This document shows positions 1-10,208 of a stretch of DNA of 64,000 nt, in pieces. The notes beneath the pieces are model-generated. The model saw only the letters and a program-made list of their open reading frames with translations. It was not told the origin of the DNA and ran no database searches. Source of the DNA: Latrodectus hesperus (taxonomy: Eukaryota > Arthropoda > Arachnida > Araneae > Theridiidae). The translations under genes were made by a program, and so were the position numbers. Positions within the stretch are counted from its first letter, which is position 1, and each line of letters starts with the position of its first letter. Location of the stretch: the NCBI GenBank assembly GCA_037975125.1, contig CM075851.1, positions 128,235,770 through 128,299,769 on the forward strand, read 5' to 3'.

Positions 1-2
1 GG

Positions 3-1460
3 CAACTGGACTTCATCGCACAGTTCTCCACCGATATTAAACATGTCAAGGGATCGGAAAACGTCGTGGCAGATACCTTATCACGCATACACGACATTAC
101 CATTCCTTCTGCCATTGACTTCTCGTCCATCGCAGCAGCACAGGAGAATGACCAAGAATTACAGGCACTTTTGTCGAATCCTAGTGCCAGCAGTCTCAAC
201 TTTCAACCCTTGAAGTTAGACCCACAAACTTCAATCTTTTGTGACACATCTCAAGGAACTGTTCGCCCTTATCTACCTGCATCCTTCCGGCAACCTGTTT
301 TTCAGCAACTCCACAACTTGTCACACCCTGGCATACGGGCGACGAAAAAACTTATTCAACAGCGATATGTATGGCCATCTATGCTCAGTGATATAACTGC
401 CTGGACTAAGGCATGCCTCTCTTGCCAAAAGTCCAAAGTTCAGCGTCACACAAAGAGCCCGATCCAAAAAATTCCTGTGCCAGACAAGCGTTTTGCTCAT
501 GTCCACATCGACATTGTTGGACCGCTATTACCATCAGAAGGCTCAAGATATATTCTGACATGCATAGACCGCTTCACCCGGTGGCCAGAGGCAATTCCCA
601 TAGCAGATATCACTGCTGACACGACTGCCAGAGCCTTCTATAATCATTGGATAGCACGTTTTGGTGTTCCCGAACTTGTTACTACTGACCAGGGGCGACA
701 ATTCCATTCGAATCTCTTCAAAGCACTCACCAAGTTACTTGGAATTCAGCGCATCAGGACGACTCCGTACCATCCGTCATCCAACGGAATCGTGGAGAGA
801 TGGCACCGCAGTCTTAAGCAATCGCTCATGGCTCATATGTCACAGTCACAGCGTTGGACCGAAGCCCTGCCGACTGTCATGCTCGGTCTACGTTCTGTTT
901 TTAAACCAGACCTGCAATCGACTTGTGCAGAGATGGTCTATGGAACCACCATTCGCCTTCCAGGTGATTTTTTCAACCCAGCATCGGTTAGGCCATCACC
1001 GGATACTCCTGACCATTCATTCTTACAAGATCTTAAAGAGCAGATGTCAAAGCTGTCACCAACCCCTGCATCGAGACATCTCTCTTCCACGCCTTCCTTT
1101 TTTGTACCGTCAGAACTCTCCTCATGCACTCATGTTTTTGTGAGGCATGATGCTGTCAAGCGTCCTCTTCAACGCCCTTACGATGGACCCTTTAAAGTCA
1201 TCACTCGTCACGAGAAAACTTTTCTGCTGGACGTCAACGGTTCCCAAACCACCATCAGCATTGACAGGCTGAAACCAGCATTTCTTCTCCCACCTTCGTT
1301 CAACGAGAGTTCTAACGGGCAACAAGATGTTCCACACACTCCAAGTCCTGTTCAGAACACTACGGCTGAGACGTGTCCTGTTCCCGCTAGCAACCAACCT
1401 CCAACTGTCATCACTCGTTCAGGTCGTCGTGTACGATTTAATCTTCGATACTCCTCTTAA
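3..1460 (+). CDS. Ty3/gypsy Pol, 3' part: RNase H end, integrase, chromodomain-like tail region (5' end outside window)
   Basis: This is the C-terminal part of a Ty3-type Pol polyprotein, which copies and integrates the retrotransposon. The frame is open from base 3, so the GTG at 66 is not a real start; the protein continues upstream of the window. The first residues, ending in [10 protein letters not shown], are the typical end of the Ty3 RNase H region. Counting from codon 66, the integrase zinc finger is H83, H87, C117, C120. The catalytic triad is D149 (HIDIVG), D208 (TTDQGR) and E244 (NGIVERW), a D-x58-D-x35-E arrangement. A GPF motif lies near 374-376 followed by SIDRLKPAF. The frame ends at TAA 1458-1460, just before a polypurine tract and LTR, the expected order. 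No stop or frameshift is visible, so this part could be functional. Whether gag, protease and reverse transcriptase are intact cannot be seen. Confidence 0.95.
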   Translation, partial: QLDFIAQFSTDIKHVKGSENVVADTLSRIHDITIPSAIDFSSIAAAQENDQELQALLSNPSASSLNFQPLKLDPQTSIFCDTSQGTVRPYLPASFRQPVFQQLHNLSHPGIRATKKLIQQRYVWPSMLSDITAWTKACLSCQKSKVQRHTKSPIQKIPVPDKRFAHVHIDIVGPLLPSEGSRYILTCIDRFTRWPEAIPIADITADTTARAFYNHWIARFGVPELVTTDQGRQFHSNLFKALTKLLGIQRIRTTPYHPSSNGIVERWHRSLKQSLMAHMSQSQRWTEALPTVMLGLRSVFKPDLQSTCAEMVYGTTIRLPGDFFNPASVRPSPDTPDHSFLQDLKEQMSKLSPTPASRHLSSTPSFFVPSELSSCTHVFVRHDAVKRPLQRPYDGPFKVITRHEKTFLLDVNGSQTTISIDRLKPAFLLPPSFNESSNGQQDVPHTPSPVQNTTAETCPVPASNQPPTVITRSGRRVRFNLRYSS

Positions 1461-1474
1461 TCGTGCATCGCACT

Positions 1475-1487
1475 AGGGGGGGAGTAC
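1475..1487 (+). other. Polypurine tract of the Ty3 element
   Basis: A G-rich run (aggggggga) lies between the Pol stop and the start of the LTR. Such tracts prime plus-strand DNA synthesis in LTR retrotransposons. Its position directly before the TG of the LTR is the expected one. Confidence 0.8.
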
Positions 1488-1789
1488 TGTGGCGATCGCA
1501 CATACAACATTAAATCCAGTACATTCCACCAGATGGCAGCAAGAGATATCAAATCCAACATAGACACCAGATGGCAGTACCGCACCAGTGATTCAGGGAA
1601 AAAAGAACGAACTGTCAGTCGGACTGTGAACTCCGACCGAAGCTGTCGTCACTATCGCGCCCTATATGTATCACATTTGTATATAGTGTTAATTAAATAT
1701 CGTTTATGTTTATAACTTTCTGATGGATCTTTTTCGTTTATTGGCTTTAGTTTAAGATGTTATCAGGTCGATAGATCGTGCATACTACA
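1488..1789 (+). mobile_element. 3' LTR of the Ty3 element
   Basis: About 302 bp that begin TGTGGCG directly after the polypurine tract and end in TACTACA, giving the TG...CA ends of an LTR. It contains two copies of the 13-mer caccagatggcag at 1527-1539 and 1565-1577, 38 bp apart, and an ATTAAA polyadenylation-like signal near 1690. The 5' LTR is outside the window, so the target-site duplication cannot be confirmed; the 5 bases after the LTR are attag. The 3' edge is inferred from the CA dinucleotide and from the start of repeat copy A a few bases later. Confidence 0.8.
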
Positions 1790-2421
1790 ATTAGCCAAAA
1801 ATTGATAACATAATGGATTTAACTGGAACCATATTGAATATTGTGATATTTTGTAAAATTATAAAAGAAAAATTTCTTTGCTTAATTTACGCTTTCCGCC
1901 TACGTTCTGAGACTCTCATCGACTGCAATTATGTTTTGTAGTAATATAATATTTACATAAAAATCAAATGCAATTCTATCAAGATTTAAATTCAACTATT
2001 TATGTAGTTTCGATTTCCTTTTGCGCCCCTTATTGACGATTAGTATGAAAACTTGATAGCCTGGTACTCTATCTAGAAATTTCTGATAATATCCAAAAAT
2101 CAGAAAACTTTCTGACTACAAATAAAAAGCTAAAATACCAGTTTGCGTTAATCATTTAAAAAAATTTTTTATTGTAAATGTACTGGCAGTTTCAAATTAG
2201 TTACTTTGGATTCATGAAAACAAGTGTTTTCCTCAATTTATAACTATAAATAGATGAAAATTATAATTATGTTAATAAATCTGCCTTTACTAATAGAAAT
2301 TTTTATAAGCTTTTAATGCTTTATTTTTTTAAAAAATAAAGTATCATCAAAGTCATTTATTATTTTTTAATTTTTGCTATAATTATTTCAATTGTAAGCT
2401 TAAACTCTGTAGAACCATTTC

Positions 2422-2736
2422 CTAAACATATGCTCTATATAAAAAAAGATTTGGTACTGTACTGTATTGCAAGAATGTTTTCGGTATGCCCTGATATTTT
2501 GTGTAGTACTTCACTTTATAATTAAATGAACTAGTGACAGATTTTCGAAATTGAGCAATTTCCAAATTATAGAATATGAGATAAATAATAAAATTAAAAC
2601 ACAAAAGAATCGTCCTACATTCTTTGTTACTCATTACTCCTCTAGCTATGTATTTGGTGTAATGATATATCTTGTAATTGAATTTGTAAACTTTTCCATG
2701 TTTACAGAATTTAATTAAATATTGTATGGCCAGCAT
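2422..2736 (-). other. Copy-A version of an uncharacterised 136-codon reading frame (shortened)
   Basis: This 104-codon frame corresponds to the C-terminal part of the 136-codon frame in copies B and C. Here the N-terminal part is out of frame because an A-run near 2747 is one base shorter than in B and C. No protein family is recognised. See the entry at 37805-38215. Confidence 0.2.
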
Positions 2737-3809
2737 AATATTGAAAAAAAATGAAAAAAAACCTTTATGTTCATATTCAGTAATGATATAATTGAGGCTA
2801 TACTTCTTGTTTCACATTTAAATAATATCAATATTGAGTTTACAATAATATTATATAAAGTTTTATTTTAAAGAAATTATAAAATCACACATATTACTTA
2901 AATTGGTAACTGAGAAATTATATATTTCATTAGATTATTTTTCGAAGTTTAATAACAATTTTCATGAAAACTAACTATTAAAAGTGTATCTCTTTAATTC
3001 ACTGTAAATTCCATTACTAAAAGCCCAAAGTGATTATTATTAGAAAATTCATTTTTCCCACATATCTGAAGTTACCAACTAAATCAACACTCACTGTATC
3101 AATATTTCGTGATGAGATTAGTTTTTATATTTTCTCTCATTTTATTATTAGATAGTTTCAAAAACTGTTAAAAGTTAGTTTCACTTCTATTGTATGGATG
3201 GCAAGCAAAGCTATACCAAATCACAGCCATATATCCCATGAAATAGAAATCCTATAAGGATTTTTTTTTATTTCACTACAATATGGAAAACTCCCATTTA
3301 CTGAAAATTTCCCAAGTGATAATTTTCTTATAAATCAATACCTTGCTTTTTGATACATTAACATAAATACTATGAACTCCTTGACAGTTCTCGTAGGAAA
3401 CAATCTGTACAAAGCAGTAGATAACTTGTTTTACCGTATATATATAATATTTCAGGGAAAATAACAAATATTAAAATTTGGCATTTACTTTCAGTTTAAA
3501 AACAAAATGTGACAGTAATTGATACTATTTGAAACTCTGAAATGGATTGAAATAACATTCATTTTTTTGTTTATTTCTTGAACAGAAAAATAATATTTTA
3601 CCCAAATGATATTCAATATTGTACATGGTTTTGTATCAGTATTACTAGGTTTCCTTCACAGAAGAGAAAGTCACACCATCATTTAAACTGATACAAAGCC
3701 AGAATATTCCAATCAAATCACAAGGTTGGCTAAAGAGAAATGTAAAAATTATTTCAAAATATTACAAAATTGTGTAATTTAAATTTACCTTGTCTGATTT
3801 AATTCACAG

Positions 3810-3962
3810 TATTTCATTCTTAAAAAGTCATTAAGAAACAACATTCAGTCCAAAACATGTATCAAAATGGTCATCGCACGAAAAACAATGATGGCACAAG
3901 TTGACACATTATTTAGACATATTCGGGTCGACAACAGAATATACAGGAAATTTCCCATTTAA
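3810..3962 (+). other. Short open stretch behind an acceptor-like site (unknown; exon-like)
   Basis: After ttaattcacag, which looks like a splice acceptor, 50 codons are open to a TAA. The stretch is less AT-rich than its surroundings and includes an ATG context reading MVIARKTMMAQVDTLF. The same stretch occurs in copies A2 (from 14090), B (from about 39203) and C (from about 56657). The homology extends equally on both sides of it, so its conservation is no evidence for coding. No family is recognised. It may be a relic exon, a transposon scrap or chance. Confidence 0.2.
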
Positions 3963-6900
3963 ATAATAAGTCATATTCTATCATAATGAGTAAATATTAA
4001 TGATATTAGTAAAACGTGTTTGAATAAGATTTGTCATCATTTTCAAAAATTAAGGTAAAAGTAAATATAACATTATGGCTTAAAATAATTTTTCAGGGAC
4101 AGTAAGAAATAAAATACGAAATAAACTTCAGCTAAGTAAGGTAAAATATAGCAGAGAAAAGTTTAGAATAGTAGTGAAAATTATGCTTTAAATGGAAGAT
4201 TCCCATATTTTTAAATATTGCAAGATTCGCCAGGAGTTTCAACATAAAAATGCAATTGTACTTTATTTCAGCACTGTTAAAACATGAAGACAGTGTATAT
4301 ACATACAGAATTTTATCGTGTTAATTACTGAAAATGAAACAAATCAAAACCCTGATTGAATAAATAAATATACTGTTTACTATTATGTGACAAAGTTAAA
4401 CATGAATCAAAGAAACATTGAAAACAAAAGAGTCATTTTAACATAATAAATATTATTAAAGCTACTTTATTGACTTAATCAAAGCACAGCTTTTTAAAGT
4501 AATAAAATTCTTATCAATATAAATAGTATAAAAGATTTAAGAGATTGAAACTGTGATACAAAAATGATTTTTTAATATTCTGTTATACTAATCGTGACTT
4601 CAAATCAAGCAATCAATAAGGAATGTTATTATAATTTGAAAACAATTTCTTAATTTTACAGGTTTTATCAAACAAAGAAAGTATCTTAGAATCATATTCC
4701 ATTTCTCTATAAAATTCTGTTTAAATATTATTAAAATAATTCTTTACCTTGTGTGAAACTTGAAAAATGTAGCTATTCTTTGAAATCAATTTCATATATC
4801 TAATCATTGCCCAACTTTTTTTTATTTTTGATGTATTCGTCATATTTCTTGGCTTCTACATTATTTTTTTATACTTATCAACTGTACTATTTAAAGATAT
4901 AAAAATGTTACTCAAACTTTAAAAAAAATTCCATTAATAAACTTTTTTATTCACTTAAAAAAGACTTTAAATCAAAATTAAAAAAAAAAATTATATATTC
5001 CGTGGAAATTGAATACATAAAAATGAAATAAATGTCTTTTCAGTTAAAAAAATGCCTTGCAAAATCAAAAACTTAAAATCACAGATAAAGCATATCAGAA
5101 TAAAATTTCTATCAGTATTTTAAGACAGTGCTCCTGCTTCCAAGTAAAGTATTTCAACACTACACAACTAGCTTTTATAATCATACTATTTATTTTCTGA
5201 TGACAAATTCACTAAATTACAAGAGTTCATATAATAAAGATATCACTATTTGCATAAAAAATATTGTTAGGTCAGGAAATGAAAATTTTGAAAATAACTC
5301 ATTTCTAATAAATAGAAATATCTGAAAGTTTCAATAACTTGCAATTTGTAAACACTATTTCAATTTCAAATCAAACTTCTTTATAAAATATGAGGGATTA
5401 CTACACTTAGAAATAAGTCACATCACCAAAAACAGAGTAAACATAAAATCTATACTCCTTTGGAAGCATTTATAACCAAACAATGATAAAGGATGCAGAA
5501 TAAATTCACTATATTACAACAGTTACTGACAGACAAGTATAATAGATACTTCATTCTTATAAATTTGAATAAATGAATTCATTGTATAGATAAAATTATT
5601 ATACTTATTATTTTTAATACCCAGGAGCAATTTTTTTCATTACGATTCTAAAAATAAAGAAAAAAATCTACATGTTCAATAAATAAGAAAAAGTTTTTCA
5701 CAGAGAACATTATTCACATTCAAACAAGAATTTCAGACCATATACCAATTTAAGAAATTTATTACAATAACTAGAAAGTCAAAGCAACAAATTATTCCAT
5801 GAATAAACTAAACATATAGTGAATAAGTTTCAAAACTTAGATATAATTGCTGCAAATTGCATAATTATACTAAAAGTTTTTTTTTATTTTCATGAAACTA
5901 ATTCATTTGATTTTTTTGAGTTTTCTAAATTACTTTTAAAAGTCTTAAATATCTTTGAAATTGTGACCTGCCACTGTTGATAAACTAAAAGTACTTTTAT
6001 TTTAAGCATACACCATGTAATGCTGATATAAAATAATGATATCAATTTTGAAATGTTTCTATATTTGAAAAAAGTTGCACAAATATTTCTACATAAAGGT
6101 TATTTAATATAACAGTGCACACAAAAGCATATAATGTAGACAAGTTTTAGTAACTGTTCTTCAATTTTTTATAAATAATATAAAATAGTTCTTCTATGAC
6201 ATTGTTAAATCTTGCGGCAGTTCAGAAATATTAACAACATTGTATTTCCCTACACTAGAGAAATTATCATAATTTTAACAAATATAAACAAAATTTACTT
6301 TACATAAAAGAACCTCTATTTAAATAGGAGTTTCAAAAGAGAAACAAATATTGTGGCAGAAACTAAGTGCATTCCTCAAAACTATATTACCATATTGTTG
6401 ATAAAACAGTGATATCTAACAATTTTGTAGACTAAATTTCCAGGTGGACTTTTCAAAAGGAAGGAAACTGCAGATGCATGTTGATCAAACATCAATGAAT
6501 TAGGAAAGATTAAACAACTAAATCGTAAACGTGAAGCTTAAAACGATGTACTGGAATAAAGATTATAAATTTTTTTACTGAAATTTCATTAAATGATATA
6601 AAATTTTGAATATTTTAAAAATCATAACAACTTATTCAAATAATTGACTAATTGTGGATAAATAATTTATATCTAACAATTTTTTAGACTAATTTTACCG
6701 GTGCACTTTACAAAAATTAAAAAATTTCAGATGGATGGATTCTAACACCAACAAATTATTTTGAATTTAATTTCAGAGCAGTTAAAAAATTGGAAGGGGA
6801 TACAATCTATAATGTGAAGCATATTCCAGTGAATAGAAGTAATCAAAAATCATGGATGAATTACTTAACTTTAGTTTAAAAATCAGACATGAAAAAGAAG

Positions 6901-8885
6901 AGGAAGTAACATAAAATACACCAATATTATAAAAATACAATTTTCCCAATTTAAAACATTTTTTAAGATTGTCTTCAACACGAATTACAATCTGTTATTA
7001 CAAGGACCTTAAACCGAAAATATTATGCATAAAATTTTAAATCACATATATAAAATGTTATATAAAAATGAAAGTGAATAAAAAAATCTGTAACAGAAAG
7101 AGAGCAAATCACTAAATCGGAAACTTGAGGTTTAAAATGATACAATGGATTAAAACTTACAAAATTTTTTAAGTAAATTTCTTTAAACTAATTCAATATT
7201 TTGTAATTTTAAAAATCATAACAGCTTATTCAAATAAAACCTGCTAAGTAAATTAAAGAAATTACAATTCTCAAAAAGAACACATAACACAGTAAATAGT
7301 GTTTATATTTTAAACTATTTTCCTTTCAAAACATTTATAACCAAACAATGACACAGGATGAGAAATAAATAAACGATATTATTAGAGTAACTGACAGAGA
7401 AGAATAATTAAAATTTCAATCTGATAAAAATGCATAAATGAACACATTCTACAGACATAAATATCATATTTACAATTTATGATAATAAGAAGCAATTTTA
7501 TCAATTCTACTCTTAATAGAAAGAGAAAACAGCATGTACAATATATAAAGGGAGAATTTGTGCAGATAAGCATTACCCACAACAAAACCGGAATTTCAGA
7601 CCATCAACTAATTTAAGAAACTAATCAAATTTACTTAATTGGTAGCTCAAGCAAAAATAGATCCTATAAATATAACAAAATTGTAGAGAATCAATTTCAA
7701 AATTCAGAAATATTTTGAAAGGAAGGTTGTTTTAATATATTAGATTGTTTAAATATGCAAACAAAACTTATATGAATTAATATAGGTATTCACTTTGAAA
7801 AGTTTCCTTAAAAATGGGAGAATGACTGCACGATGAGGATTTGAATAATTGTAATATACTACAACACTGATGAAGTTTCAAAGCATAATATATATTTTCT
7901 AAGTCATACATTTAAGGTAATTTAAAAAAAGTAAATAAAAAATATGTTAGAGCTAGGTTATAATATAAATTAATGTCAATTATGAGATTTAAAATGATGC
8001 AATAAAAGAAATATTGTACAAATATCTTGGAAATAATTTTACTAAATAATCCTGAAAAAGTGGGAATTAAAAAAATAAATATATTTATTAAAAGTCATTT
8101 TGTTTTAATTATACAAGCACTATATTTTCAAATTAATATAATTCTACAAAATGTAAATAAAATTTACATTATGTAACAGCAAAATTCCTATTTAAATAAC
8201 TTGAACAAGAAAGTAAAATACTGGCAGACGCTAAGTGCATTCTGCAACAATCTAATAACTAATTTTGGAAAAATTATTTATATGTAACAAATTCAAGTCT
8301 AATTTTACAGATGGACTTTTCCAAAATTAAGAGATTTACACATGAATAATACGCAAATATCAATAAATAATTTTCAAATTATTTCAGTGTAGATAGTATA
8401 AGAGAAAGGGGATAAATCCATGAAACTGTAATGGATTACAATTTCCAAGTACTGTTTAAAATCCTGGATAAGCAAAATTAAAAATTATACCTCAAAAATG
8501 TAAAAGTAATGTAAAGTAAATCCTTACTATCAAAATAAAACTTTTTCAGTTTAAAATATTCCTTAAGAATCTCCGCAACAGGATTTATAATCTGTAATTA
8601 CAAGGATATTTTACAAGGATTGTAATTACAAGGATTTAGAAAATATTATAAAAAATTTAAAATCAGACATTTAATGTTACATAAAAAATGAAAATGTATA
8701 AAAAAATCTTTTACAGAAAGTTAGAAAATTAATATATCAGAAAAATGAAGCTAAAAACAGTGTAATGAAGGAAAAAAATATTACAAATTTTGAATATTTC
8801 AGTAAACATTATTTAAAGAGGAAAATTTTAAAAATGACAACAACTTATTTGAATAAATCTATTTTTTTAAATGAAAGAAAAAATT

Positions 8886-8945
8886 GTTCTTTCATTATTT
8901 CAAAATATTACAAAATTATGTAATTTAAATTTACCTTGTCTGATT
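8886..8945 (+). repeat. Left part of partial repeat copy A2
   Basis: At about 8886-8897 the sequence stops matching copy B at its equivalent point and instead restarts the motif found at 3751 (ttatttcaaaatattac). It then reads into ttaccttgtctgatt exactly as at about 3787-3801. This is the start of a second copy of the segment, interrupted at 8945 by the LINE. It continues after the LINE at 14081. Confidence 0.85.
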
Positions 8946-9074
8946 CTCCTCGTGGTGGCTCCTGGAAACACTAGTTAACTAGTGGCTAACGGAGGCAGAG
9001 GGACTTAACGAGCGGATACTGCTTTTGGCTCGTTCCCATTTGATACGAGTGGACTCTGCTTTTGACTCTTACAA

Positions 9075-10208
9075 ATGGCTAGGGAATTCATTTTAGGAAG
9101 CGAAGCTCACGAAAGTGAGACTGATATTTATAATTGTGAGATGATTAACTCCGAAGAAATAACGGAACAAGTTTCCGATATACATAGATTGCTAGATATC
9201 GAACAGGAGATACAAATTGCCATAGCGAGTAGCAAAATGAGCGGAACTACGGCGAATAAAATTAGGACTGGAGTGTCCAGCATACTTAAAATTGCCATGA
9301 CCATGGCCGAACGCAACGCCACTCTAGAAGGAGAACTTAAGGCCAAGGTCAGCCTATCTCCACAACAAAAGACATATGCGGAAGTAGCTTCGTCTGAAGC
9401 AAAAAAGACAAAAACTCAGAATAATAGAAGTAGAAGTAAGAGCAAAGCTCGTAGTGAAAGATCCAGGAACAGACAACAGAATGTTGTCACCATTTTTCCT
9501 ACGAAGGAACAAACTTCTGAGGAAACTAAGATAACGGTTAAAAGAGAGATAAACCCGACTAAATTGGGACTTAATGTCACCAAAATCAGAAACATCAGGA
9601 ATGGAGGAGTAATGATTGAAACCAAAACAGAACAGGAATTAGATAAATTAATTGAAGAGTTCCAAAAGAATGATAAGCTAAAAGAACAGTTTAAGCCACT
9701 AAAACCAGAGAAACGCAAACCAAAAATTATTATCTATAACGTTGATAAAGACATTAGTAAGGAAGAATTAATTGACCAATTAATCATACAAAATGAATTA
9801 AGTGAAGAAGCGAAACTTGAGACTGTACATAACTATAATTCCAAATTTGGAATAAATTGGATCCTAACTTTAGACAGCGAAACCTTTAAATTAATAAGCA
9901 ATAAGAAAAGACTCTTTATTGGATGGAATAGCGTGAGTTTTAGGGAATATCTCAGAGCCTCTCAATGCTATAAATGCCTGCGATACGGACACCACGCGAA
10001 GGACTGTAGAGGCAAAGACACATGCAGACATTGTGGAGGAGAACACATTGACTTAAAGTGCGATAAGCCAGTAAAATGTAGCAATTGCCACGAACACAAC
10101 AACAAGTATAGGACAAAGTACAACACAGGACACGAGGCAAATGATAGGAAATGCCCAATGTACCATAAAGAGATTAATAGATTAATCAGTAACATTAACT
10201 ATGGATAG
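9075..10208 (+). CDS. LINE ORF1: gag-like nucleic-acid binding protein with zinc knuckles
   Basis: A 377-codon frame starting at the first ATG after the leader. ORF1 proteins of I/jockey-type LINEs bind the element RNA and form the ribonucleoprotein used for integration. The N-terminal half is charged and has a serine/arginine/lysine-rich stretch near residues 115-140. The C-terminal part holds zinc knuckles: CYKCLRYGHHAKDC and CRHCGGEHIDLKC are CCHC or near-CCHC, and a third (CSNC...H...C) has an unusually long spacer before its His. The frame is intact and its TAG overlaps the ATG of ORF2 by 8 nt (ATGGATAG), suggesting coupled translation. The family is clear; activity is unknown. Confidence 0.9.
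   Translation: MAREFILGSEAHESETDIYNCEMINSEEITEQVSDIHRLLDIEQEIQIAIASSKMSGTTANKIRTGVSSILKIAMTMAERNATLEGELKAKVSLSPQQKTYAEVASSEAKKTKTQNNRSRSKSKARSERSRNRQQNVVTIFPTKEQTSEETKITVKREINPTKLGLNVTKIRNIRNGGVMIETKTEQELDKLIEEFQKNDKLKEQFKPLKPEKRKPKIIIYNVDKDISKEELIDQLIIQNELSEEAKLETVHNYNSKFGINWILTLDSETFKLISNKKRLFIGWNSVSFREYLRASQCYKCLRYGHHAKDCRGKDTCRHCGGEHIDLKCDKPVKCSNCHEHNNKYRTKYNTGHEANDRKCPMYHKEINRLISNINYG

Larger units (their letters stand above)
1799..8885 (+). repeat. Segmental repeat copy A (first 7.1 kb of the shared segment)
   Basis: From aattgataacataatgg onward this region matches copy B (from about 37150) and copy C (from about 54597) nearly base for base over 7 kb, with scattered substitutions and small indels. 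It is AT-rich and holds no recognised gene. Landmarks are a reading frame at 2422-2736 on the minus strand, a short less AT-rich open segment at 3810-3962, and two degenerate subrepeats anchored by aaccaaacaatga near 5474 and 7331. Copy A lacks about 33 bp that B and C have near 1990 and 16 bp near 3378. It has a roughly 135-bp segment (about 4855-5000) that C has and B lacks. The match to B ends near 8885. Confidence 0.9.

Noticed and set aside
1996..2073. Minus-strand exon-like segment after aatttctag, encoding a short basic peptide ending in NKGRKRKSKLHK, in all three copies
   Set aside because: Only 78 nt, with a single acceptor-like site and no partner exon. Differences between copies change residues freely.
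5128..5325. 65-codon + frame repeated at 40400 and 57976
   Set aside because: Starts with GTG, has low complexity, and is identical in the copies simply because the DNA is nearly identical; no exon signals.
7382..7585. Minus-strand frame rich in Leu and Ile with relatives at 42655, 46000, 48060 and 60676
   Set aside because: It recurs because the subrepeat DNA recurs. Frames break differently in each unit and the composition is that of AT-rich DNA.
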